From Hoplostethus atlanticus (Eukaryota; Chordata; Actinopteri; Trachichthyiformes; Trachichthyidae): a stretch of DNA of 64,000 bases. Below are positions 28,664 to 40,069 of this stretch, piece by piece; position 1 is the first letter of the stretch, and each line of letters starts with the position of its first letter. The stretch lies in assembly GCA_034670405.1 (NCBI GenBank), contig JAXDDX010000014.1:5673501-5737500 (forward strand), written 5' to 3'. The notes beneath the pieces are model-generated. The model ran no database searches. It was given only the letters and a program-made list of their open reading frames with translations, and was not told the origin of the DNA. Position numbers and translations under genes: made by a program.

Positions 28664-31600
28664 ACAGGCAGGCAAGCAGTGCAGAGAGACCAACCTGTTA
28701 CCTCCTCTAGGTTCACATCCAGCTCAAACTCAGCCGTGATAGAGGAGCCCTCCTCCTCACCAGCTTTCCTGCCATGGCGGCTGCGTGTTCGCCGTCCAGA
28801 TGAGGTGCAGTGCAGGCTCACGTAGCTGAACTGGACATTTTCAGTGAAGAAGAACCTGCTATCTGTGGGCGTGGGAAACAACCACCCCCCCCCCCAACAG
28901 ACACACACATACAATCACACAATCATTAAAGAAAATTGCAGCAACTAATACAGAAAAGAAAAAAATTGGTTTAACACGTTTAACAATTCTCTAGCCAGTT
29001 CCTGATGTAATATAGTGACAGTCAATGTCATTGACATGTTGGAGGTGTGAATGATGGAAATCTGTGTATGCAGTTAAATACATAATATTTGTTTTCCTTC
29101 TTCTACCAGTATGTAGACTGGCGAGCTCAGAAGAGGATGATGAGACACAGTGCAAATGTCCTTTATTTGAAGCAACTGTGCCCTTTCAATGAGTGTGAGG
29201 GATGTAAAAGACCATGCCGGAACCCTTTGGAGAAACAAAATAATCCCACAATCGGAAATCCATTTGATTGATGGCTAGGTCAGACCCAACTGAAAGGCAT
29301 GCTATGGCTAATTACATCTTCCCCTGTCACTGCCAGACAATGTGCAGTGCTTTGAATTCAAAACATTTAAAACCGCACCACTTTCCCAACAAATCTCTTT
29401 CAGATTTGGCCATAGTTTTGGTTTACTTTAAAGTAGCATTCGGGTCTGGTTCATCTTCACAAGATGTACGAGATGTTGGCACTTCCTGGTAAACCCCAAT
29501 CGTTTTACAACCAGTAACAGGAAAGAGCTGTAATTTAAGGGCCATTAAGATATGATATAGGAACCTCTGTACCTGAGTGTGCAGTGTTGAGGCTCTCCTT
29601 CAGTCTCTCTTGACTTCGTTTCAAGTTGCACTTTGCACTACCAGACCTGAAAGTGGCTGTGGTCTTAATGCGTGGGACATTTGACACTTGTGGACCTACA
29701 GGACAAAATCACAAAAAAACAATTTCTAAACTCTTGAAAAACCTTGCCATTTTTGTTTCGTATGTCAAAGTGAGATAGAGATAGAGGCTGATGTAAATCT
29801 GTGATGTTGTGTACTTGCCCAAGCAGTACAAGCCACTGTTGTTCTTTTGTGCTTCAGCCAAGCAGGGCAGAGGCATTCCACAGGTCACAGTGTAGGAATC
29901 CTCAGTCCCTGAAAACACACATGGTGCCATGACACAGAGACCAACGGAAACAAAAGTTAGGGCCACAAAAGCCAGGTCAGTGAGAGCAAACAGGCAGCAT
30001 GTAGGAACATGAAGCGTTGCTCTGCAGGCGGATGTTGCCGACTATTCAAACAACTAGCCGATTGACTGGCTAACCAACTCACCGCTGCTGATATGAACTT
30101 GGGACTGGCATGTCAGGAAGCAGCGGTCCCCTCCCTCCTGCTTACTACAGTTCAAGGTAGGTTTAGAGGGGGGGTTTGCAGGTGGTAAACCCTCAGCCTC
30201 TAGATAGAAACATAGAAACCACAACAAACTCCAAGGTAAAAAAGAACACTGTTGCTTGTAACAGGGAGGAAAAGGAACACAAACATGAGGCACAGAAAGA
30301 ACGAGGAACAAAGTCTGACATCCTAACAGCAACAATAGCACTGTAGCGTTTTGAATCTTTTTCTCAAGCTCAAGAAAACGAAGTGACAGAGAATTAAAGA
30401 GAAAAAAGGAAACAGAGCTAAAAGTATCTCCTGTTTTTGTCCCCCAAGTTGCAGTCCAAAATGTGGGATGGCATTTACTATCTCCTCAGAGACTTTCCAA
30501 AGAGGACACAACAGAAGTGCAAATGCCTCTTATATATGTAGGGGCACTGGCTTACCAATGCAATCCTTTTTGTTCCAGTGTAGCTTATAGCCATGATGGC
30601 AATGGCATTCAAATCCACCCCTGGTGTTCTCACAACCCTGCTCACAACCTCCATTGTTCACACTGCATTCATTTATGTCTGCGTAGGAAAGGGGAAAAAT
30701 CATCATTTTAATTCTGTTTCTCCAGTGTACCAACGAGCAAGCAAACATCCACTTGTGTATATTGTGACCTTGTGTGTAACAACTTCACACATCTATGAAT
30801 TACGCAATTGAAAAGCTCCCTCCTTCGCACTTAGTCTCACCTCCGCAATGGGCCAGTCCGTACAGGGTGTAGCCTTTGTTGCACACACACTCAAAACCAC
30901 CAGGGGAGTTCACACAGGTGTGATCACATGTCCTCTCAAAAAAACACTCATCTATATCTGTAATCAAAAGCAGGCAGATAACATGATTGCAGGGCAGTCA
31001 GTTGCAATCTTCATTAGGAGGGATTTCCCACCCACAAACACATTTGCGTTTGATACTGAATTCTCCCACTGAATGAAATTGGACACGTGCAGTACGCTAC
31101 ATTAACTGGGGAGGTAACATAGCATTGGTTTTTGACAGTCGTAGTAAATCAGCATTACACTACAAGGATCTTAATTACAACTGTAGTTATATCAGGGAAA
31201 ACTGCTGTGTGTGAATGTGCCCAAAACATTAAGCTTTACAGGAGCACAAATAAGGATCTTCAGAGGGGTCATGGGAGTCACAACTACTGCTAGTATATAG
31301 ATGTCCTCTCTTATCCTCCAGCAGACCTATACACTACTGCCCAATTTTGTGCTGATCTTAAGCCACCCTCCAGGTTTTGAGGAAAGCAGACAAGGAGCAA
31401 AGGAGCCATTTGTACCTTGGCAAGAACGTTCATCAGTCAGCAGCTTGAATCCTTTTCTGCAGTTGCACTCAAAGCTGCCAATGGTGTTCCTACAGAAGTG
31501 TTCGCAACCGCCGTTGTGAAGCTCACACTCATCAATATCTGTGGTAAATAGGTGATATCAAGCCAACCCATTAGCGAGACCTACTATACAAATGCAAACA

Positions 31601-34600
31601 AAGTTGAATGGGAGTACCGAGAGACTGCTCCTCTCTGCGGAGGACGTCAGTGGACTGGCAGTCTGACCTTTGCATGTTTTTCCATCCGGCTGCAGAGTGA
31701 AGCCGACAGGGCAGCTGCAGCGTACACCTGTGGATGTGTCCTTACAGGTGCAGTCACACCCCCCATTGTTCACCGCACAAGTCTCTGAAATTACAGGACA
31801 AAACATGAATGTACTGCAGTTATTGACCTTCTTCCATGTAGAATGTGCTGTACTGTTCCTCATCTATCATACAGGCGGAAATCCTTAGGAAAACAGAACC
31901 TTGGTTTTCTGAGCGTCAAACCTTCAAACCACCTGGACTGCAGAATGGACATGACAGCGCAAATATATATCACACAGATTGTGCATTATTCAGTAAACTG
32001 TACAGATCGTTTTGAGCATTTGAATGAAAGAAGTGTATGCAATTCATATTTTTAATAATCTTTGGTCCAGAATTTCAGTACATTTCTGTGTTCATTCACC
32101 TGATGGATACAGATGAATGAGGCTCTAAAGTCTGGTTGCAATGGTGTGCTTCATTTGCAGGCATTCGTGATAGATAATGTTTTGGTAAGTGAAATACACC
32201 TTTACATTGGTGAAGTGCATGTTAACAACTGGTTCACCCTACCGACAGACCCCCTGAACTCATAACCTTGTAAAGTACTGAAGATGTAATGTTTTAGGTG
32301 CACAGACTGACCCAGCATCACATAACTGATAGGGCTAAATATACAAGAAGGGTTGACACTATCCCCTTCCCAAATGGAAGGAAAACGTGAAATGTGCCAC
32401 ATTGTCACAAGTGCATATTTTTCAGGGGGGGGGGAATCAGGGGTGAGAAAGTGAGAGTCCATAGTCATTTCACAGTTTGCTCTAAAGACTGAGGAATGCA
32501 TTGGTTTACTAGGCATTACTCCTCTTCCCTTTTGAACGCTCTTGACTGGATCCTGGCAGCCCTACACACCGTCAAGTAATTGTAAACATTCAGTTCCACG
32601 GATTAGCTCGCAGATTCGGTTTAAGCTAGCGCAGTGTAAAAACAATACGATTGTATGAATGGAATTATTACCCATGAGCAGCCTCCGTTTGACCCGTTTG
32701 TCAACCTCAGTAAAGGATGTGGCATTGTGGTCTGAGGATTCAGTGGTGGCTTCATCTCGTTCTGCGACATAGACACAAAGTGAGATGAATCATAAATTGG
32801 CTGACAACAGAAATACAAATTCACCAAAGATACTGATACTGACCAGTGCATTGAGACTTTTCTGTTCACTTAAATGAAAATTAGACTCTAGCTTGTTTAT
32901 CTACAATAGACTTTTGGCAGATAATTTTATTTTACTTTTATACTGCAAAAGGTTAAGTTACTAAGTCATCTCCAAATAAATGATTTAAGGTGAGCTGGGT
33001 GTTTGGGTGTGTCACCCTTCTGTAACCAGAAGCATGTTTACACTTGAGATATACAGTGTGTGGTGTCGTGGTGTGTGGCAGATAACATAGATCAGTAAAA
33101 TGAATCTGGAGACAACCTCGCAGTGATACGCCTGGACCTCACACACACTGCAGCTGGAGGGGAGATACTACTCAATATCTGATGGCTGATCCTTATCACT
33201 CATAACCATTGTGTGGAGGAAAAAAAAAGAAAGACTGCCTGTCAGGAGAACTGGCACAGACAAGTTATTTAGAGAGATATTTCACTTTGGAACCATCTTT
33301 TCATTTTCCAGTAAGATTGCCTCCATATTATTACACAAACAAACTCGAAAATAAGCTCGCCCTGGAATGTCTATTCACTACTTGTGTTTGTGTTCCATGT
33401 TTTAGTCTATTCTGGTCTATAATCGCAACTAGGGAAAATGACTTCCTAACCCAAAGATTACCAGAACATGAAAAATCATATTTCTATCACCTCTATTCAA
33501 ATCATGCAGCAGTTGGGTCAGTGCTTACCTACACAAGACCTTGTGTCAGGGTGCAGGGTATACCTGACATGACACTTGCATATGGGGCCCTGCTCTGTGT
33601 CCTCACAGGTGTGCTGGCAGCCCCCGTTGCCATGGTTACAAGTTACTGCAGGCCAACAACAAATAACCTCGGGTCACATAATCAGCTTAACATTTGAAAC
33701 CAACTGTGTGTGTCTTAATAGGCAGAGTGTAAAGTGAGCTTCATGTGGATGCAAACATACAGATGCAGCCTCTCTGATTCCTGGCCAGTTCGAACCCCGG
33801 GCGGCACTCACAGGCCACACCCCCCTTGGGTGTCTCTTTGCAGATGTGAGCGCAGCCATGCTCCTTATTCATACAGCTGAGGCCCTCTGGGATAGAGAGA
33901 GGTACACAATGAAACTCTCCTACAGTGGCTGACTGGCTCTACACAAAAGCACTCATACTGAGAGATTAGTTTGACATTCTCAAAGACAGTGATTGTTCTC
34001 ATGCTTAATATATTCAAAATACATGGGCTGGGACTATTTTCACCTATTTTTTATGCATTTCCAGTGTAAGAAAGACTTTGTTTACAAGTTCATCTTCTGA
34101 AGACAAACATTTCGCAAACAGCACTGTATGTTTACGTGTTTAAATGTTTAAAAGCAGTAGGACATTTCTATGCAATATTAGAAGGTTCTACTGTGCAAAG
34201 CATTTATTCTCATGTCTAGTTGTGAAGCATTCCAAACAATACATAAAAATAGAGGGGTCATTCAACACAGATGGCCTCTCCATTTCAAAAGACCTATGTC
34301 ACAAAACGCCCAACCAATATATATACCGATACCTCAGTAACGCTTCTAACTGCAAAATGAGATATGCCTTGTACCATTTGCACAGAGGGGTCACAGTTGA
34401 GTGTATGTGTCCATAGCATTTAACAGGTCTGCCAAGGAAAACCCAATGGGGTGTAAAGTGCTTGTATTTTAGTTAAATTTAGTGAAGAAGAAAAAAACAA
34501 AAGCACTTCTGGTTGGGCCGCTACAAATACACAGATCTTTCGTCTCATCTATGACACCGACTACAAAGGCTCGAGTGTTGCAGTTATTAACTTATTTTGT

Positions 34601-36665
34601 TGCCTCAGACACAGAGCTCCTTTCCCACAGCATGTGCATCTGCCTGCTCCAGATGAAGCTTCAGAGACAGGAGCCAACTTTAAAGCTATCATCCCTCATT
34701 GTGCTGTCAATCTTTGACTTCTATGTGAGTGAGAATTTGTTACTTCATTCTCTGTGTCCCTTTCATTCAACACATTTGAGCCCTCACGCACACTATAAAC
34801 TGAAAAACTCAATAACTCTCATGAAGGAGCACGGGACTTTCACTTCATCCTTATCCGTTAAAATAACCTATAACTCTATTGTGTTCTACCTCACACAGAT
34901 CTGCAGTCTCAGTACAGGTCTAGAGATGGATGTTGTTTACAGAACAAGGACCCGTGTTCACTCACCCACAGAGCGGTGGATGCATGTGTGCTGGTTGTCA
35001 CTAAGGAAGAAGCCTTCTTTGCAGCGGCACTCATAGCTGCCCATGGTGTTAACACATGTGTGCTGGCAGCCTCCATTGTTGAACTTACATTCATCCACAT
35101 CTACAGGGAGGTGGATTCATTGCGTTGATTAATGACGTTAAAGATAAAATCGAGATTTTATTTGGCATATCCATGTAAATTCTTTTCAGAAATGTTTTAA
35201 CTCACCATAACTCAGATATGGTCTGTTTTATCTAGTGTTTGCAAACATTACAAATGTAAACAAACCTTTTACAAACCAAAAAATATCTCCAATCCATTAA
35301 ATCACAACGTAAACAAAGCCAGTAGTGGCTCAGTGTTTTAAAGAGGTCACCATATTGCAATTATAGGCTGGGCTTTAATGTAACTGAGTTTGGTCTAGGT
35401 CTGAGTAAACCTGAGAAACTAATCACAACATACCATACAGCCCAGCACAACTGTAAACGTGAAGTTTTCACCATACGAATTGACAATCCAAGCTGTCGGA
35501 TTCCATAAGACGAATTCACTTTGTAGTTTAAAAAGTATCTTACCTAGACAATTATGTCCGTCATGTGCTAAATTGAATCCATCGTGACAAGTGCAGCGAT
35601 AATTGCCTGGTATATTGTTACATTCATGTACACAGCCACCATTGTACTCCATGTCGCATTCATCAATGTCTAAGAAATGGGACATAAGTGAACACATGTA
35701 GTTTTAGTCTAGTCACCTCTAATGAATAATAGCTACAGTGCTATAAAAAGAAGTATAGTATATATTTTAAAGACTCATTATACAAATTACTGAGTACCAC
35801 AGACATTAGTCCTTGTAAATATATAAACATTTCTATTAAAAATGACACCATTCATTCATTCAATTAGATCTGTAATCAAAGCCTGTCACTTTAAGGTGGT
35901 TGGTCACCTAATATGATGATGAAGCACAGACCTCAACAGAGGAGATGGATTACCTTCACAGTGTTGGCCATCTCCTTTAAAGCCTGCTTTACACGTGCAC
36001 TTGTATGAGCCTTGGGTATTTTGACAAATAGCATCAATGTGACAGCCATCACTTTCCTCTGCGCATGGATCTATTGAATCACATATGGGACGTAGGTAAT
36101 GATTACCACAATAGTTGAGCATCATGCTATGTTCAAATTCAGTAATCACTCAAATTCTCAAAATATCGTTTCCTACTAATATTTTGTAAAGGAGAAATTA
36201 GAGCAGACGAGCAAGAAAACATTGATCTCTGCGATCCATTGCCAAATAGTAAAATGTCAACTACCCTGATGATCACAGTAGCTTATGTTTTGTTACAGGA
36301 GGCAGTTTAAAAAGTTCACAGAAAAGTATTGCCGAAGCTAATACATTCCTATCATTTTCACACTAAACAAAAATGTTATTACAAAACGATGCGTATAGGG
36401 AGAATGTAAATCCATACGACAATACAAATCCTCTGCAAATACAAATAAAACTAGACTAAAGTAGACTATTTAGAAACTAAAGACACCAGTGGGGAACAAC
36501 AAGAGCGCACTCCTAAAAGCGTGCGTAAAGAACAGAAGTCTCCAGGGCTGAAAAAAAGGAAAAACTCATACCCTTACCTCGATTCTCTGAAAGCGCTGCG
36601 CTTTGGCGACTATTTAACAAGAGCAAAAACAAACAAAAGTCCCTTGCAACCCAAATAGCTCCCAT
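18890..36665 (-). CDS. scube2: Signal peptide, CUB and EGF-like domain protein 2 (complete)
   Basis: Twenty-three coding exons (listed in the block entries) join with consistent phases into 1021 codons plus TAG; human SCUBE2 is 999 aa. Order: signal peptide (1-26), nine EGF-like repeats (30-236 and 267-426), a spacer with a basic cluster KRVKRR (about 260), three Cys-rich GCC2/GCC3-type modules (663-829), and a CUB domain with a conserved C-terminal tail (830-1021). Stretches such as [23 protein letters not shown] EGF6 and [20 protein letters not shown] are near-identical to SCUBE2. Synteny with tmem9b and dennd5a separates it from SCUBE1 and SCUBE3. Known role: secreted, cell-surface-tethered glycoprotein that works with Dispatched to release cholesterol-modified Hedgehog; zebrafish mutants are called you. 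The start is the ATG at 36665 in an ACCATGG context followed by a signal peptide. Oddities are a GC donor after exon 13 and a C-terminus ending FLRP. Confidence 0.97.
20676..22982 (-). other. scube2: scube2 exons 17-19: three Cys-rich modules
   Basis: Exons 22812-22982, 21008-21175 and 20676-20837. Each encodes one ephrin-receptor-like (GCC2/GCC3) Cys-rich repeat: [40 protein letters not shown] and [20 protein letters not shown]. The third has NTS and NTT glycosylation sequons. All three exons are phase 1 to phase 1, as expected for duplicated modules. In the SCUBE family this region helps membrane association. Confidence 0.95.
22592..22735 (+). mobile_element. Diverged tRNA-type SINE fragment
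   Basis: The stretch starts ggccctcctggtggctcag, matching the start (cctcctggtggctcag) of the better-preserved SINE at 59033-59188. It continues through a B-box-like gagtccagctcc and a pyrimidine-rich tail resembling that copy. It is clearly decayed, and no duplication is seen. It lies between scube2 exons 17 and 18. Confidence 0.5.
22983..28110 (-). other. scube2: scube2 intron 16 (largest intron)
   Basis: This 5.1-kb intron holds no coding exon that I can support. It has a foldback at 23910-24003. A non-repetitive stretch around 25960-26200 has sequence character (CAGCTG next to CTAATTGATT) that could be a conserved enhancer. Open frames here, up to 168 codons, lack splice signals and known motifs. 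Confidence 0.6.
23910..24003. repeat. Foldback repeat in scube2 intron 16
   Basis: Bases 23910-23930 (actgaggcattatataaaca and one more) are the near-exact reverse complement of 23983-24003, with two mismatches over 21 positions. The tataatgcat-type core is typical of dispersed palindromic MITEs in fish, but no duplication could be fixed. Confidence 0.7.
28111..30199 (-). other. scube2: scube2 exons 12-16: spacer region
   Basis: Exons 30083-30199, 29819-29908, 29573-29695, 28695-28862 and 28111-28320. They encode the less conserved linker between EGF9 and the Cys-rich modules, with family landmarks [17 protein letters not shown], the basic [12 protein letters not shown], and [20 protein letters not shown]. 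Exon 13 must end at 29819 before a GCAAGT donor to keep frame with exon 14. Thirteen bases into intron 15 begins a CCTG-type repeat (28628-28674). Confidence 0.92.
28628..28674. repeat. CCTG-type tetranucleotide repeat
   Basis: About eleven ggca units on the plus strand, with one interruption. In the scube2 transcript this reads as a (CCUG)n-type tract beginning about 20 bases after the exon 15 donor. Confidence 0.9.
30556..31784 (-). other. scube2: scube2 exons 8-11: EGF repeats 6-9
   Basis: Exons 31668-31784, 31416-31538, 30841-30957 and 30556-30678, one EGF module each, all phase 1. Calcium-binding type D-I/V-D/N-E-C starts are visible ([35 protein letters not shown]). EGF6 starts [10 protein letters not shown] and has [16 protein letters not shown]. 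The exon 8 donor (AAAG|GTCAGA) is weak but required by frame. Confidence 0.95.
32672..32761 (-). other. scube2: scube2 exon 7: basic linker
   Basis: A 90-nt exon encoding an acidic, Ser/Thr-rich segment with an NAT glycosylation sequon followed by [13 protein letters not shown]. The KRVKRR cluster resembles a proprotein convertase or heparin-binding site (inference). The same basic motif precedes EGF6 in human SCUBE2. Confidence 0.93.
33529..36070 (-). other. scube2: scube2 exons 2-6: EGF repeats 1-5
   Basis: Exons 35954-36070, 35544-35669, 34966-35100, 33761-33886 and 33529-33645. Each is one EGF-like module with six cysteines, phase 1 to phase 1. Landmarks are [70 protein letters not shown] and [14 protein letters not shown]. 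Introns between them show no further exons. Confidence 0.95.
36578..36665 (-). other. scube2: scube2 exon 1: start codon and signal peptide
   Basis: The ATG at 36665 (ACCATGG) opens [19 protein letters not shown], a signal peptide with a hydrophobic core, followed by [10 protein letters not shown] and the donor CGAG|GTAAGG. The frame is open a little further upstream, but only through a non-ATG codon. Phase 1 matches exon 2. Confidence 0.93.
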
Positions 36666-36802
36666 GGTGATATGATCCAAGTTTAGAGGTCTTCTCAAAA
36701 GGACGCGTACGCACTGAAGTCGTGACCGAGTGTCCGCCTCATTTTCATTCTAGCCTGTCAATCTGCTTCACAAGGGGGTTTTGGAAAGAGAAAGGAGTGT
36801 GC

Positions 36803-36869
<67 letters not shown>

Positions 36870-37010
36870 CGCGTGTGTGTGTGTGTGTGTGAGGGGAGGG
36901 GGCGTGAGTGCGTGCGCGTACATGTGGGAGCCAGAGCATGAGAGGGTGAAGCACTTTTTAAGCAGAGCTGCGTCAAGCCAGCCAGAGATAGCCAGAGCAC
37001 GACCGGAAGT
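36666..37010 (-). promoter_or_regulatory. scube2 5' UTR / promoter with Z-DNA-prone repeat
   Basis: The DNA just upstream of the scube2 start is dominated by an alternating purine-pyrimidine tract (36805-36891), a GT repeat interrupted by a GC block. CpG sites are frequent on both flanks. No TATA box is evident, and the transcription start cannot be placed. Confidence 0.45.
36805..36891. repeat. (GT)n-(GC)n-(GT)n microsatellite
   Basis: About 87 bp of uninterrupted alternating purine and pyrimidine: GT units, then about six GC units near 36861-36872, then GT units again. It starts about 140 bases upstream of the scube2 start codon. Confidence 0.95.
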
Positions 37011-38020
37011 AAGGCGCTTTTGCCTTTTTTGTACTTTGTATTGCTCGCAAATACACGTCGCAATATATGTTCATCAATGCGGGGTTTTACTTTGAAAGTC
37101 GTCACCGGAAATTTCATTGTATATTCTAGTGGGCTTGATTTGATTTAGTTGTTCTAAATCACTGTAAAAACACGGCCTCTCGTGCATATTGTATAACGTG
37201 GCGGTAACACTATTGTAATAAAAAGAACGCATGTGTTCAAATATTATTTTTCCGCCCGCGAATATAGTTCTAGAACTGTAGCTAAACAACGTGGTTGCTA
37301 AGCAACACCTAAGTACCGGAATGAGTGGGGATTTTCGGTTAGCGCGTTAATATTTAGATAAACCTTTATCCTCTGCGGCCACAGGTGCGCGTTTATCGGG
37401 TATTTTACAACGACCCAAACGCGACTGAGCAAATCAGAACGGAGGACCAGGAGAGTCCATTTTATAATAAGTATTTTATTGGAGATGAGGGGGATCCTGC
37501 ATTGAGTGCCAGTAGAGAAAGGGGCAGATTAATTTTCTACACGATAATGAGCACCTCCTTGCTACTATCTAGTTAGAAAAGTGTAGCTCTGTTGTTCAGT
37601 CTGTCACACGATTGACTCTCATTTTGCCTTTAGACCCATAAAGCAGAGAACTGTGAATGCCGAAAAACTTCCCCAGTAGAGGTGGTCATAAATAATTGTA
37701 AGCTATTTTCACACCCCAGTGCTCCAGACTTGTGTGGAGTCTCCAACCCAGTGTTATCCTGCCCTTGCATCCAATATGTCCAGCACTGGAGTGTATCGAA
37801 AATGTCTTGCCATACGAATGTATGTCAAGTTCATATTTCCTTGTGCTATTCTGACTAGGTAAAGAACAAAAAGTCGACATAACATAAACCAAACCTAGAC
37901 TCGTCCCCCCCCCTGCATTATGTTCAATATGCCTTCCTCATTGATTCAAAGCATTTTCTCTATGAAGCTCTTGGGCACCATCTATTGGTGCAAATAAAGA
38001 TCACAAGCGCGCGACTGATT
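37011..38020. other. Spacer between scube2 and the SINHCAF paralogue
   Basis: No recognised gene. A 63-codon plus-strand frame at 37385-37576 lies downstream of an acceptor-like ccacag but has no recognisable family or donor. The right end is set by the probable poly(A) signal of the neighbouring gene. Confidence 0.55.
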
Positions 38021-38027
38021 TTGTGTT

Positions 38028-38033
38028 TTTATT
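38028..38033 (-). terminator. SINHCAF-paralogue polyadenylation signal
   Basis: AATAAA on the minus strand, about 2.0 kb downstream of the stop codon at 40070. The AT-rich, gene-free interval 38034-40069 is therefore best read as a long 3' UTR. It includes poly-T and poly-A tracts near 39886-39960 and a short AC run near 39470. Confidence 0.55.
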
Positions 38034-40069
38034 ACAGTACAGAACTACTGTGGTACAGTATTAAAAAAAAACAGCGAATGTGTAAAGGAAGTGCACGAAA
38101 TCAAAACGAACAGAAAGGCTCTACCAGTTATTTTTAAGTTTCAGTTTTAAAAAGTTTTGAAATAAATAATTATAAATTACGTGAGACTGAGATTCATAAC
38201 GTAAAGGACAGGCAATTCTTAAGGCACACCTCATATCCCAAAATGTACCTTGCAAAACATTAATATGGCATCTCCCTAAGGACAAAAAACAAGCTTAATT
38301 TCCATCTCAAAAAGGAAGCAGCAATTCGCCTTTTAAAAATAAGACTCATAAAAAATGTTCAGCATTCAACTACCCTGCCGCAGAAAATTAAATATCAAGC
38401 ATCATTGTATAGCATTGCCCCTCAAACCATTAAGCCTGAGATGGGTCACAATGTAAAAAAAAAAAAAGCAACCTTTGTCACCACAGCATCAATTTGAGAC
38501 AGCATGCACCATGGCTAAAACTGTGCAATCTGAGCATCATCTTAATAGAATATACATTAGAAATATCTTGAGACGTGGAATTGTGACTAGGAAATGTTAA
38601 TTATTGCTGAGCAAACGGATGCTTTACAAGCCAATTTGGTTGAATCAGGATCTATGATCTGAGGCTTTGATGACAAGAAATTAAAGACAGCCCCAGAGCA
38701 TTTAGGTCACTTCTCACATTCAAAATGTCTGCATAGTCCGAGCTTTGAGAATTGCTTCCGAAGATACACACAGCAACAACAACCACTATCACACTTTCAG
38801 TAACAAAATATCTGAGGCAAAGATGCAGAGGAAACGCAGCACATTGGTCATGTGTTACATATACTCACTTTTAACCATTAGAGGCCTTTACCTATGCTTT
38901 CCATTAGCACTGACATGGATTAAAAATATTACAATACACTTGGATACTGAAACCATCGCAATGCCTCAGCCTTTCCCTGAAGCAGACTTATGAGCATAGG
39001 CTGGGGCTTTGCATACCTCTAGATAAATGAGATGGGTTTGAGATTAAAAATGTATTAAAACTTGCAGAATACGGATATAAACCGGCTTAGCATGAAATTA
39101 AATTAGGCACCCTTCAGAACTACGATTAACTTGTAAAAAACTTAGTGGTTTGCTATTCCTGTAATTTAAAATGTTCTGATGGAGCAAGCGCAAAAACACC
39201 AATGTGTATTTACAAAACCCATTTTAAGCACATCTGCTTTACAACATGCATTTTCATTTCACGGAAGGCTGTACAAAAGACAAATAATCGCTTTTGTTAT
39301 TTCAGAAGGCAGAGGGAAGTACTGCATGCATGGTCTAACCACATCTATCAGTATTGATGTGCACAAACTGCTGACGAGCAAATTAAAATGGAGTGTTGAT
39401 AACTTACAGTATTCATTTGTCCGTGTTAAATTGTGATAATGTGGGAGAGACTATGCATGCATATCTACACACACACACACACACACTTAAAAAAAAGCCC
39501 TTAGAAATTTCATAGAGAACAGATCCACTAATGATCCCTGCTGTCACCAATAGCCCTTTATGTACTAAAGTCCTACAGATTCACGTGCTTGCACATAAGG
39601 AGCACACAAGACAAAACATTGCAACATGTTGAAGAGTTACTCCAACACAAACAAGCTGGTATTAGAAATAGCTGGTGTCTTTGATAAGCACACAAACATT
39701 TTGACAAATTAAGAAACAAAATATAACAGTTTTTCATAAAAATAAAACTTACAAAATGTTGATCAGATAATACAAAAGGTTTCAAAGTCAAAAACAATTC
39801 ATAATCAGAAATAGATAGCCTTGTGGCTGCACAAAATCTTGCCTCGTCATCCTATAAATAATACACTAATGCCCATATAAACTTTTTTTTTTTCCTTTTT
39901 CTTTTTGTAAAAAATAATAAAAAATAAAAAAAATACCCATATAAAAAGGAATAAGCAAGAAAAAAAAATTAGCCATGTAATCTAACTGGGGGAATGGGTA
40001 TGGGAAGTCTGCCACTGGAGACAAATCCAGGTGATGCCATGGATAACTCTAAGGAGTTTCATAAAACAA

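Noticed and set aside
34482-35036. 184-codon plus-strand frame
   Set aside because: It runs antisense through scube2 exon 4, has no splice signals or known motif, and owes its length to the coding strand beneath.
18890-36665. Assignment to SCUBE1 or SCUBE3
   Set aside because: The [23 protein letters not shown] linker and linkage to tmem9b and dennd5a fit SCUBE2.
36745-37117. Frames encoding His-Thr or Val-Cys repeats
   Set aside because: They are translations of the GT/GC microsatellite. Similar frames at 49766-50102 and 55850-56236 partly arise from CA repeats.
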